Positions 1-5,862 are shown, counted from the first letter of the stretch. The stretch: 10,105 bases of DNA from Candidatus Competibacteraceae bacterium (GCA_016712625.1 JADJQQ010000007.1:1-10105), one strand, 5' to 3'. The notes: a model not told the origin generated them from the sequence alone. Translations and numbers: made by a program.

Positions 1-28
1 AAACCAATTGAAAGCCGAATATCAGAAT

Positions 29-175
29 TCATTCCATCCACCATTCGCGGTTAGCTTCTCTTTCCGAGAGTTCAAACTGCGTGTAAATACGGCGCAAGCT
101 CCGGGATTGCATGATTAGGACGATTCCACAATCCACGATAACCGCACGACGAGCCGCTGAATGGATTTTTCACGC
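29..175 (-). pseudogene. Small leftward reading frame, start unclear, probably frameshifted
   Basis: The minus strand is open from just after the TGA of the previous gene (172..170) to a TGA at 31..29. It encodes a stretch containing AARRAVIVDCGIVLIM and ending TQFELSEREANREWWME, which has the look of a real protein. No start codon in this frame sits at the expected place. A GTG overlaps the upstream stop (GTGA) but lies in another frame, and one base fewer in the following A5 run would join it to this frame. The frame after the GTG is itself open for about 30 codons, so the choice is not certain. Function unknown. It would be the last gene of the leftward operon in the window. Confidence 0.35.
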
Positions 176-378
176 CATCTCCCCGGGAAGAGAGCGGATC
201 ATGTTTGAGAATTGACGGTTGTTTAGGAGGGTTATCGAGGCGACGAGATCAATCTTTGTAAGCCGCCTATCATGCGCGGCTGATTCCATGATGAGCGCAT
301 TGAGCGCCAGCCGCTCGTTGACCTCTTTCAGAATCGCCGATCTTCGAGTTTCACGACATTGCTAGTCTTAGCATTCAT
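170..378 (-). pseudogene. Small helical phage protein (about 69 aa), one apparent frameshift
   Basis: An ATG at 378..376 overlaps the end of the previous gene (ATGAATGCTAA). The frame starts MNAKTSNVVKLED and stops soon after. The same-strand frame displaced by one base then encodes SAILKEVNERLALNALIM onward, ending SLPGEMA at a TGA (172..170). The 209-nt length is one base short of 70 codons, and one extra T near position 340 joins the two halves into a 69-aa product rich in Leu, Glu and Arg and probably helical. No family is recognised. The break resembles those in neighbouring genes, so it may be sequence error rather than inactivation. Confidence 0.5.
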
Positions 379-489
379 GACTGGCCACCATTCGCATTGC
401 GCGATTGAAGGCGTCTTGAAATTCTGAGAATGAGGCTGAGGATTGTTTCTGAACCAGCACCACAACGCGAGCATTGATAGGGGATTCAT
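368..489 (-). pseudogene. Small phage protein (about 40 aa), one apparent frameshift near its start
   Basis: The ATG at 489..487 overlaps the TGA of the upstream C5-methyltransferase-like gene (ATGA), the usual coupling in this operon. The first codons read MNP. A frame displaced by one base then encodes INARVVVLVQKQSSASF and ends RMVASHEC at a TAA (370..368). One extra C in the C4 run (480-483 on the plus strand) restores a 40-aa frame, and the observed 122 nt is exactly one base short. No function can be assigned. Confidence 0.45.
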
Positions 490-1040
490 GATTGGCCTCC
501 CCATTGCGCCGCCATGGCATCTGCAATTCCTTTGTAAGTCCTGCTTCTATTCTTCCATCGTTCGGACGATGGCGGCATTTTCCATATTTTATTTTCTCGA
601 CCAGCTACCACTTTCGATGGCTTCAGCTTCGGAAGTCCTTTTAGCCAAAGGCAACATGCCTTTGTTTCTCCGTGCCCATATTGCCATGGCTGGATTATCT
701 GGTCAGGCTTCCGGATACGGCTGGATATTATGCCGACCGGGTTTTCAAGAGCAATTCGAGGAGTGGTGCGGAAAGTAGCAGTCGAACGGAATTCAGGCCT
801 CGGCCTGTTCTTTCACCTTGCTCTCAAACCATCGCGCGCCGCTAGATGCAAGGTGAGTGCAAGGAGGGTGAGCAATCATCATGTCCCAGCCGTCTTCTAG
901 GATGGCTAGAACGTCGCCCTGAATATGCCTACTTGGATCACCTTCAGAATCGAGAAGATCACAAGACCAGGCGTCATGACCACGGAAATGAAAGCATCGC
1001 GCACGGCCGCGCTGAATTCTCAGGCAACAAGAATTTTCAT
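486..1040 (-). pseudogene. C5-cytosine-methyltransferase-like phage protein, broken by one nonsense codon and three apparent frameshifts
   Basis: The ATG at 1040..1038 has a GGGAG Shine-Dalgarno sequence 8 nt upstream and overlaps the preceding tiny ORF (ATGA). The reconstructed product is about 185 aa and starts MKILVA. It holds the stretch RGHDAWSCDLL, the motif IAHPPCTHLASSG, which resembles the PPC catalytic loop of C5-methyltransferases, then RIALENP, which resembles motif VI (ENV/ENP), and ends DAMAAQWGGQS. I know this pattern from short phage methyltransferase-like proteins, which lack the full length of an active enzyme, so activity is uncertain even for an intact copy. Codon 7, where relatives have Cys, is TGA (1022..1020). 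Three one-base losses, each at a CC pair (plus-strand GG at 984-985, 796-797 and 760-761), split the frame. The observed 555 nt becomes 558 when corrected. Confidence 0.7.
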
Positions 1041-1102
1041 TGATGGCGCTCCCACGTTAAAAAACTGGAAGCAGGAAAATCAGATATGTTATAATGTTGC
1101 AT
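1037..1102 (-). CDS. Tiny ORF (21 aa) coupled to the C5-methyltransferase-like gene
   Basis: The ATG at 1102..1100 follows a GGAG Shine-Dalgarno sequence at 7-8 nt. The 21-residue product starts MQHYNISDFPASSF and ends WERHQ at a TGA that overlaps the next ATG (ATGA). Start signal and overlap fit the operon style. It could be a leader peptide that couples translation, or chance. No function can be inferred. Confidence 0.35.
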   Translation of the reverse strand: MQHYNISDFPASSFLTWERHQ

Positions 1103-1198
1103 TGGTCAATCTCCTATTGGTAGGGTATTGGCAAGACGTGCCGGTTGGGGCTGCGTCAACAGCCTCCCCGGTGCGCACATGATAGCGGCATTGCGACG

Positions 1199-1414
1199 TT
1201 AATCCCAATATTCCGCGCTAGCGGCATGATCAGCGACAAGCGCGACAAGCGCCCTTTCAGTACCAGACAGATTTTTCCATACGTCGATAATTCCAGTTGG
1301 TACGTGATTCCTCCAGTCGTTGCACTTTGTTTTGTGCCCAAATGTATCGTCGTCTATATTGTTTAATGCCTGAGTATTGAATTCTAACAATATAGAGTGC
1401 TGTCCTGGATTCAT
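1199..1414 (-). CDS. Hypothetical phage protein, 71 aa
   Basis: The ATG at 1414..1412 lies 9 nt after an AAGGAG Shine-Dalgarno sequence. The product begins MNPGQHSILLEFNTQ, contains a segment rich in Trp, Lys and Asn, and ends with the helical stretch LSGTERALVALVADHAASAE followed by YWD. I chose this start over an upstream ATG because of the ribosome binding site and because the upstream extension is low-complexity. It overlaps the open 3' tail of the upstream gene by 158 nt, and this frame looks more protein-like than that tail. No family recognised; the charged helix near the C-terminus suggests a small soluble protein. Confidence 0.65.
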   Translation of the reverse strand: MNPGQHSILLEFNTQALNNIDDDTFGHKTKCNDWRNHVPTGIIDVWKNLSGTERALVALVADHAASAEYWD

Positions 1415-1754
1415 TATTGTGTTTCTCCTTCTTAACCAACTTAATAGATGGAGGATTATAAAAATAGCGATAGCATCCATCATCTTCTATGATAATCCAA
1501 TAATCGCTACTCTTATTTGGGACATGATCGATAATTCCATCGACGCAATAACCTCCACCCAATTCAATTTCAACGTAATCCCCTGCCTCGATTCTCTTAT
1601 CTCCAGGCGTATAGCTTTCCTGTATCTTTGCGATAGCTGCATTCAAACAGGCCGCTAATCCGCTACAATTTTCTGGCGTCTCTTGAATTCCAGTGACTTC
1701 AAGAAGTAGCGAGGCGGCTGATTCATGGGTGTAATGTTCAAGCATTGTTTTCAC
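1257..1754 (-). CDS. Hypothetical phage protein with duplicated NESAA-type N-terminal domain; true end probably near 1415
   Basis: The GTG at 1754..1752 overlaps the stop of the upstream gene (GTGA). An in-frame ATG three codons later is the alternative start. Residues 8-46 (YTHESAASLLL...GLAACLNAAI) closely match the N-terminus of the neighbouring upstream protein. After that comes a segment rich in Gly, Tyr and Asp (YVEIELGGGYCVDGIIDHVP, then a WIIIEDDG stretch) that looks like a small beta fold. The open frame continues to 1257, but from about 1425 onward it looks like a shadow of the next gene. One added base near 1425-1430 would end the protein at a TAA overlapping the next ATG (TAATG), giving about 113 aa. 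Function unknown. Confidence 0.6.
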   Translation of the reverse strand: MKTMLEHYTHESAASLLLEVTGIQETPENCSGLAACLNAAIAKIQESYTPGDKRIEAGDYVEIELGGGYCVDGIIDHVPNKSSDYWIIIEDDGCYRYFYNPPSIKLVKKEKHNNESRTALYIVRIQYSGIKQYRRRYIWAQNKVQRLEESRTNWNYRRMEKSVWY

Positions 1755-2035
1755 TCATCTGGAGTTGGGCAAAATACGCTATAAAGAACGTCTTTTTTAG
1801 AAAGATCATCTTCAACTATATGTAAACATAGTTGACTTAAATACAATACCCTTTTATTAGTTTTGATTGGTATCTTTTTCAGCTTATCAATTTCTTTGTC
1901 TCTTTCTAGCGCCACATTTTCAACCGCTTTATTCAAACATTTCCGCAATCCTTCACAGTCTTCCGGCTTCTCGACAATCCTTGTCATGGAGAGAAGGAGG
2001 TGAGCGGCGCTTTCATTCGTGTAATACTCAATCAT
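1751..2035 (-). CDS. Hypothetical phage protein, 94 aa, paralogue of the next gene's N-terminus
   Basis: I place the start at the ATG 2035..2033, with AAGGA about 7 nt upstream. A TTG at 2041 is in frame but too close to that site. The N-terminal 40 residues (YYTNESAAHLLL, then PEDCEGLRKCLNKA) match the next protein at most positions, including Glu-Ser-Ala-Ala, the Leu run, Pro-Glu-x-Cys and Cys-Leu-Asn. The remainder is Lys-rich (IDKLKKIPIKTNKR) and ends CPTPDE with no recognised domain. Its stop overlaps the next start (GTGA), and its Shine-Dalgarno lies inside the end of the previous gene. The duplication suggests a shared interaction module, but no function is known. Confidence 0.6.
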   Translation of the reverse strand: MIEYYTNESAAHLLLSMTRIVEKPEDCEGLRKCLNKAVENVALERDKEIDKLKKIPIKTNKRVLYLSQLCLHIVEDDLSKKDVLYSVFCPTPDE

Positions 2036-2037
2036 TT

Positions 2038-2550
2038 TCAATTCCTTCCTTCTTGTCGTTTAAAGAATTCCGCGTAAGACGGAATGGGCATTGGACGATT
2101 CTCGGATTGCAATCTTTCCATTAGTTTTTTCTCTCTTAATGAGAGAATCTCTCGTATAAATTGCTCGTTTTTTTGTACTTTTCTATATAGAGTTTTAGTA
2201 CATTTTTCTACTTTAATATTCCTAAGAGGTTCTCCACTAACATCAATGTTATCAAGGTCTGTAGGCTCTTGGCCTTTTATCCACCATAAAGTCGCTTTAT
2301 TACTGATTGGTGCTGGTCTCCATCTCGTATCTGAAAATAACATATCCTTGTTTTCCATGCATCTTAGCCGCCTAACCGTGGATTGCAAATTCTTTCCAAG
2401 AGCTTCCGCATAAAATAGCGACGATTTACCAGGATTATTAGAAATAATTGGAGTCACTTCATGAATAAATTGATCAAATTTTTCAGCAGAAAGAATCGCT
2501 CTTTGTTCATTAACAGTAATTGGATTTTTCTTTTTTATACAGCGATTCAT
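2038..2550 (-). CDS. Possible winged-helix DNA-binding phage protein, up to 170 aa
   Basis: From the ATG at 2550 the product is 170 aa and basic. A central segment (about 37-90: VTPIISNNPGKSS, ALGKNLQSTVRRLRCMENK, ending ATLWWI) reads like a winged helix-turn-helix: an Ala/Leu-containing helix, a recognition-type helix with Arg-Arg-Leu-Arg, and a beta wing. The C-terminal third is rich in Lys, Glu and Arg and ends YAEFFKRQEGRN. The ATG has no clear Shine-Dalgarno and lies 41 nt inside the upstream gene, so the true start is doubtful. One base fewer in the A-rich run near 2525-2535 would fuse it to the upstream winged-helix ORF. The gene is AT-rich compared with the helicase and the rightward operon, which suggests separate acquisition. 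Family unknown. Confidence 0.55.
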   Translation of the reverse strand: MNRCIKKKNPITVNEQRAILSAEKFDQFIHEVTPIISNNPGKSSLFYAEALGKNLQSTVRRLRCMENKDMLFSDTRWRPAPISNKATLWWIKGQEPTDLDNIDVSGEPLRNIKVEKCTKTLYRKVQKNEQFIREILSLREKKLMERLQSENRPMPIPSYAEFFKRQEGRN

Positions 2551-2734
2551 CTATAATAAAATAACGCCAATCGTTATTAGCGTATTGATATTTTCCTATA
2601 ACTCCAAGCTTTATCAGCTCATAAAGCGCATATCTAACTGGATATGTGCTTATCCCGCATGACTTCTCTATATTTCCTCTGTTGCAATTAGGATGGTCGC
2701 GTAGATAGTTTATGATGATTTCAGAAGTAGTCAT
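2510..2734 (-). CDS. Small winged helix-turn-helix protein, 74 aa
   Basis: The ATG at 2734..2732 overlaps the TGA of the upstream gene (ATGA). The whole protein fits one winged helix: helix 1 SEIIINYLRDHP, helix 2 NRGNIEKSCG, helix 3 STYPVRYALYELIKLGVIG, and a wing YQYANNDWRYFII. This pattern is typical of MarR- or GntR-like DNA-binding domains. It probably binds DNA and regulates transcription or replication, but no target can be read from the sequence. The last residues (YKKEKSNYC) overlap the next ORF and may be out of frame if the two are one gene. Confidence in the fold is fair, in the function low. Confidence 0.6.
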   Translation of the reverse strand: MTTSEIIINYLRDHPNCNRGNIEKSCGISTYPVRYALYELIKLGVIGKYQYANNDWRYFIIDESLYKKEKSNYC

Positions 2735-2976
2735 AACGGCGCGTCCAAGTTTCCAGTTAAATCAAGCATCAACTGATAATCGCGAAAATGCACTAATTGC
2801 CAGTATCCGCCGGTGTAATAAGGCTGTTGTTTGTACTTCAACAGCAATCCTTCAGACTTTAAGTGCGTGAAAACATCATGCTCAGCAAGGCACATGATGG
2901 CAGTGCTGAGCGTGTTATAGCGCGGTATCGTGCGAAGGTATACCGATTCAAGGTCGTCTTGATGATTATTCGTCAT
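2731..2976 (-). CDS. Hypothetical phage protein, 81 aa
   Basis: The ATG at 2976 overlaps the 3' end of the methyltransferase gene by 11 nt, and the stop overlaps the next ATG. The protein starts MTNNHQDDLESVYL. Its middle (LSTAIMCLAEHDVFTHLKSE) is predicted helical and is followed by an aromatic-rich segment (YYTGGYWQLVHFRDYQ). The helix plus aromatic strands may be a degenerate winged helix like the next gene product, but this is weak. No catalytic motif seen, and no family recognised. Confidence 0.55.
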   Translation of the reverse strand: MTNNHQDDLESVYLRTIPRYNTLSTAIMCLAEHDVFTHLKSEGLLLKYKQQPYYTGGYWQLVHFRDYQLMLDLTGNLDAPL

Positions 2977-3943
2977 CGGCGAATAATAGTTCTTCGTTCG
3001 TTTCTTCGATCCATCGCCCTTGTTCGGCTGTCCTTAGATTCTTGACGGCCTGCCGGTAATAACTAGGCTTGAGTTCAGCGCCCATTCCGAGCCTATTAGC
3101 CATGACCGCACAATAGACCTCGGAGCCGACGCCCATGAACGGTGTAAAGACGCGCTCGCCTGGATTGCTCCACAGCGTCAATACGCGGTCAATGACATCT
3201 AGTTGCAAGGGGTGGACATGCTTTTCATCTTCGCTATCGCGCGCTTCTCGGTATGGCAATACTCTATCAATGCGAATGTCATCCCAAAACGCGCTGGCAT
3301 ATTGCCGCCATATCCAATGGCTATAGCGGTTTTCGGTTTGCTTGCCACTCCAGCCGCGATACTGCATCAGTTCATGCGGTATTTTCCGCTCTCCCGCATA
3401 GTCGAATAACCCTTGAGGGTGTTCGATGGAGACCGGATTATTGCCTTTCTTGCGGAAACAGACGAGGTAATCGGCGCTGGCCACGCTGCAACGCGATGAA
3501 TCATCGACGATAGTCTTGTGCGCTAGGTTCTTTTGCATCGTGCGATTGCGAACCGCGAGTGGCTCTTTCCATATCGAATAGCGGGCGATATATTCCCATC
3601 CGTTTTTTATGTGGAGCCGGATAATGTCTCCGGTAAAATCAATCAGGGCATCGGTCCCGCTATTTCCGGTCGGAACATCCATGCAATGCACTGCGGTAAT
3701 TCTTCCAGGCATTGTGATTCGATGGAGACCTTTCACAACGAATTCATAGTGCTTGAAGAATTCCGCGTAATCATCATTATTAGACAGGTCTTTGTCGTTG
3801 CTGCTGTAGTGATAGAGCCCGCCGAACGGTGGAGAATATACCGACAAGTGAATGCGATTATCAGGAATATCCGCCATCACATCGATGCAATCGCCGTTGT
3901 AAATGGCGTACTTGTCGTTAATGGTTTGGTCTTTTATAGCCAT
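2966..3943 (-). CDS. Site-specific DNA methyltransferase (beta class, N4-cytosine or N6-adenine)
   Basis: This 325-aa enzyme should transfer a methyl group from S-adenosylmethionine to an exocyclic amino group in DNA. The catalytic motif IV appears first, SPPF at residues 37-40, preceded by NGDCIDVM at 16-23. The SAM-binding motif I (FTPFMGVGS, from residue 266) and motif II (GAELKPSYYRQA, about 288-299) come last. The order IV then I is that of beta-class amino-methyltransferases. Motif I has TPF where DPF is usual. SPPF/Y is more common in N4-cytosine enzymes, so m4C is slightly favoured. No restriction nuclease lies alongside. The ATG overlaps the reconstructed helicase stop, and a helicase partner is a recurrent phage arrangement. 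Likely roles are protection from host restriction or marking of replicating DNA. Confidence 0.85.
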   Translation of the reverse strand: MAIKDQTINDKYAIYNGDCIDVMADIPDNRIHLSVYSPPFGGLYHYSSNDKDLSNNDDYAEFFKHYEFVVKGLHRITMPGRITAVHCMDVPTGNSGTDALIDFTGDIIRLHIKNGWEYIARYSIWKEPLAVRNRTMQKNLAHKTIVDDSSRCSVASADYLVCFRKKGNNPVSIEHPQGLFDYAGERKIPHELMQYRGWSGKQTENRYSHWIWRQYASAFWDDIRIDRVLPYREARDSEDEKHVHPLQLDVIDRVLTLWSNPGERVFTPFMGVGSEVYCAVMANRLGMGAELKPSYYRQAVKNLRTAEQGRWIEETNEELLFADDE

Positions 3944-5366
3944 TGCGGAGCCTTTAACGATAGGGTGTAGTCTCCCTGCTTTTCTATAGTCAGGGCGTTA
4001 TTCATTTCAGCGACAAGCGATTGAAACATCCGATCTGCCTTGCTTGACTTCGCCGACAAGTTTTTTTATAACCTCCTTATCTCCTTCTGTCAATACAATA
4101 TCAACCTTCACCGACTTTTTTGCCCGAATCGATAGCAACGACGAATGAGTTGATAATGCTGTTCGTAGGAATGTGTCGGAAAAGTCACTACATGAGAGCA
4201 ATGCTGGAAGTTTAATCCCCATGCGCCAATCTTTGGCTTAGTAATGAGAACTCTTTCATTGCCTTTCGCAAAGGATATTAGCTTATTCTCTTTTTGTCGT
4301 CGTTATCCTTGCCTGAAACTTGAATCGCATCTGGAATAATCTTTTCCAGGTAGTTTCCCTCTTCGTTCAAGTTGCACCAGATAATTGCGGGTTCTCCGGT
4401 ATTTTTCACAAGATCAGCGACTTGATGGCAACGCTCATTGACTGTCCTATTCCGCTCTTCCCGTTGCTCTTTCAACCCGATTGCCGGAAGCTCAAACAGC
4501 ATGTCTTGTCTAGGCTTGCTTGCCTTAACTAGATGTTGCCGTTCGATGAGTTCAGGCAAGATAAAAGCGCGGTCATCAAAGCCAAGGTCTGATGGTTTCC
4601 TAATGGACCTAGACCAGCTACAGACCCACCGCCAGAATGACTTTTCAGCATGTCCTTTCAATCGCCATTTGATGACCTCGCCGCGCATTCTTCCGGTCGC
4701 CGAGTTGTTCAAGTCGTTTTTGAAAAACCGATTCAACATATCCATGTAACCCAAAAATCCCAATGCTTCGGATGATGTTCCTAGTTCGGTAAAATCATTC
4801 GGTGCGGCGGTGGCAGTGGCCAGCAGACGGTAGGGGATTTTGCGCATGAATGCGGTAATCTCTCCGCGCCGTGTGCCATCAAATGATTTGAGGATGCTGG
4901 ATTCATCACAGATACATCCGGCGAAGTCGGATGGATCGAACTTGCTGAGCTTCTCATAGTTCGTAACTGTTATCCGGTGTGCGGTCCCGTCGCTGGACGC
5001 CTTTAGTTCAATCCCGAACTTTTCAGCCTCTTGGAGCATTTGAAAAGACACTGCAAGCGCGGTCAATATCAAAACCTTTTTTCCGGTCTTGCGCGCCACG
5101 TTTTCAGCCCAGACAAACTCCATCGGGGTCTTACCTAGCCCGCAATCCGCAAAGATTCCAGACCGGCCTTTTTTCAAGGACCATTCGACAAGTGCCGATT
5201 GAAAGTCATACAGAAAATCTGGCATCCAAACCGGGTCGAACCCGAACTCATAGCCGATTTGCGATTTCCGGCTAAGAAATTCATCGTAGGTCATGTCCTC
5301 GCCGAGACCAGGAACATCCATAAAAATAGGATGTTGTATGCTCAGTCTTTCGCTATAATCACTCAC
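3934..5366 (-). CDS. SNF2/DEAD-like superfamily 2 helicase; three apparent frameshifts in the last 360 nt
   Basis: I place the start at GTG 5366..5364, which has GGAGG 6 nt upstream and gives MSDYSERLSIQHP. An ATG at 5405 lacks such a site. SF2 motifs are in order: Walker A ADCGLGKT (73-80), motif II DESS (154-157), motif III ATATAAPN (183-190), then AIIWCN of domain 2. The continuous frame stops at 4278. Motif V (GAWGLNFQHCSHVV) and motif VI (QLIRRCYRFGQ) follow only after one-base shifts at T5 4291-4295 and T6 4116-4121. A third shift at T7 4061-4067 leads to the natural end KAPQWL at TAA 3936..3934. The corrected length is about 477 aa, normal for phage helicases of this type. It probably translocates on dsDNA during replication or remodelling. 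Without motifs V and VI the truncated form should not work as a helicase. Confidence 0.85.
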
Positions 5367-5433
5367 GGCTAACCTCCCATGCGGGTTGGCTGAACTGGCC
5401 CGCACGGTCTACACACCGTCGCGGGCTTTTTTT
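5366..5433 (+). ncRNA. Candidate antisense small RNA over the helicase ribosome binding site
   Basis: A perfect TATAAT at 5354-5359 on the plus strand would start transcription near 5366. The terminator ending at 5433 would close an RNA of about 68 nt. It would be complementary to the helicase start codon region and Shine-Dalgarno (5373-5377). The -35 is poor: ATGTTG at 17-bp spacing or TTGTAT at 14 bp. The TATAAT also falls inside helicase codons, so it may be chance. Inference from position only. Confidence 0.3.
5398..5433 (+). terminator. Strong rho-independent terminator, rightward
   Basis: GCCCGC-ACGGT pairs with ACCGT-c-GCGGGC (one bulged C) around a 6-nt loop, followed by seven T residues on the plus strand. 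It points against the leftward operon, just upstream of the helicase start. A GCGGG at 5381-5385 could pair with the CCCGC of the left arm, so an alternative fold exists. On the leftward mRNA the same sequence forms a hairpin without a U tract, upstream of the helicase Shine-Dalgarno. Confidence 0.75.
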
Positions 5434-5444
5434 GTATCTGGATT

Positions 5445-5464
5445 GCCCGGATTACCCGCCGGGC
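5445..5464. repeat. Inverted repeat, 6-bp perfect stem
   Basis: GCCCGG and CCGGGC flank an 8-nt loop. It lies just past the rightward terminator, has no T tract, and is one of four dyads in 5398-5641. Confidence 0.5.
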
Positions 5465-5652
5465 ACGGGAGGGCCAATGAAACCCCTATCCGATTTTTCG
5501 CCGGAGTCAACGGCATGGACATCGGCATCAGTCCAGCGGCCCCAGCCGGTGAGCGTGGGCGACGGGGAAAATTGACCCCGTGCTTGGACGCGGCTGTTTG
5601 GTGTGGGCATTCTAATTCCCCCGAATTCGGGGGAATTAGAACTTTCCGTCAC
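5452..5652 (-). CDS. Doubtful small ORF, 66 aa, or 52 aa from the internal ATG
   Basis: A GTG at 5652..5650 overlaps the TGA of the repressor gene (GTGA). An internal ATG at 5610..5608 is preceded by GGGGG at a suitable distance, inside the right arm of the 32-bp palindrome. The product is rich in Pro, Gly and Ser with one plausible segment, GWGRWTDADVHAVDSG, and has no recognised domain. Another minus-strand frame is also open from about 5527 to 5416, which weakens the case. Coupling and position support it; composition does not. If real, the palindrome in its mRNA would hide or expose its ribosome binding site. Confidence 0.35.
   Translation of the reverse strand: MTESSNSPEFGGIRMPTPNSRVQARGQFSPSPTLTGWGRWTDADVHAVDSGEKSDRGFIGPPVPGG
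5562..5581. repeat. Inverted repeat, 6-bp perfect stem
   Basis: ACGGGG and CCCCGT flank an AT-rich 8-nt loop inside the doubtful ORF. It is another of the clustered dyads between the repressor gene and the helicase. Confidence 0.5.
5610..5641. repeat. Perfect 32-bp palindrome centred on GAATTC
   Basis: Each arm is TTCTAATTCCCCCGAA and its exact complement, with no spacer, so the symmetry is complete over 32 bp and ends at 5609/5642. It lies just downstream of the repressor stop (minus sense), and its right arm carries the GGGGG that would serve the internal ATG at 5610. No T tract follows on either strand, so it is not a standard terminator. It may be an operator, an RNA hairpin that protects the repressor mRNA end, or a replication-related dyad. 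Confidence 0.85.
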
Positions 5653-5855
5653 TTACTCCACGGAAGGTCTGGACGAAGCTCCGGCGCGGTCATCTCTCGC
5701 CCGCTGGCTGCTTCCATCTTGACCGCCAGATCGGCGCTCATGCGACGAGTGCCGTACTTACATTGACGCAAGTACGCGAGGTTCGTCCCAGCCGCGCGAG
5801 CGACATCCTCGACTCGTGCGGTCCCGTGCTTATCGAAAAATTGTTCGAGGTTCAT
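5649..5855 (-). CDS. Small Cro/YdaS-like helix-turn-helix repressor, 68 aa
   Basis: The protein holds one helix-turn-helix: VEDVARAAGTNLAYLRQCKYG (about 15-35, given as VEDVARAAG then TNLAYLRQCKYG), followed by RRMSADLAVKMEAASG and the tail APELRPDLPW. The tail (x-ELRPD-x-W) is typical of YdaS/Cro-like phage regulators, which end in this motif after the HTH. It should bind the AGCAAT-type dyads next to its own start and repress one or both divergent promoters. The ATG at 5855 has no Shine-Dalgarno. The nearest promoter would begin transcription at or next to it, so a leaderless mRNA is likely. It heads the leftward operon. With no second regulator in the window, it may act as either Cro or the lysogenic repressor. 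Confidence 0.85.
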   Translation of the reverse strand: MNLEQFFDKHGTARVEDVARAAGTNLAYLRQCKYGTRRMSADLAVKMEAASGREMTAPELRPDLPWSK

Positions 5856-5862
5856 GTCGCTA

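Noticed and set aside
1090..1095. TATAAT on the plus strand at the left end
   Set aside because: No -35 at suitable spacing and no rightward gene follows; it falls within the codons of a leftward small ORF.
1106..1180. Leftward ORF of 24 aa between the 71-aa and 21-aa genes
   Set aside because: It has no convincing ribosome binding site and Pro/Leu-rich composition. It may be a leader peptide but cannot be supported.
443..1182. Rightward ORFs of 65-111 aa at the left end
   Set aside because: They lie opposite a strongly recognisable leftward C5-methyltransferase-like gene and its neighbours, lack ribosome binding sites, and have shadow-like composition.
2055..3775. Shared 15-base sequence TTACGCGGAATTCTT in two leftward genes (about 2064-2078 and 3757-3771)
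   Set aside because: Both copies encode YAEFF within different proteins and the surrounding sequence is unrelated; a chance codon match is enough.
4007..4222. Leftward ORF of 71 aa as an independent gene
   Set aside because: Its middle (KKSVKVDIVLTEGDKEVIKK) is the continuation of the helicase C-terminal domain; the rest is out-of-frame reading.
4061..4300. Programmed ribosomal frameshifting in the helicase
   Set aside because: Three separate shifts would be needed, only the first resembles a slippery heptamer, and the third is in the opposite direction or of two bases. The A runs are also too short for efficient transcriptional slippage.
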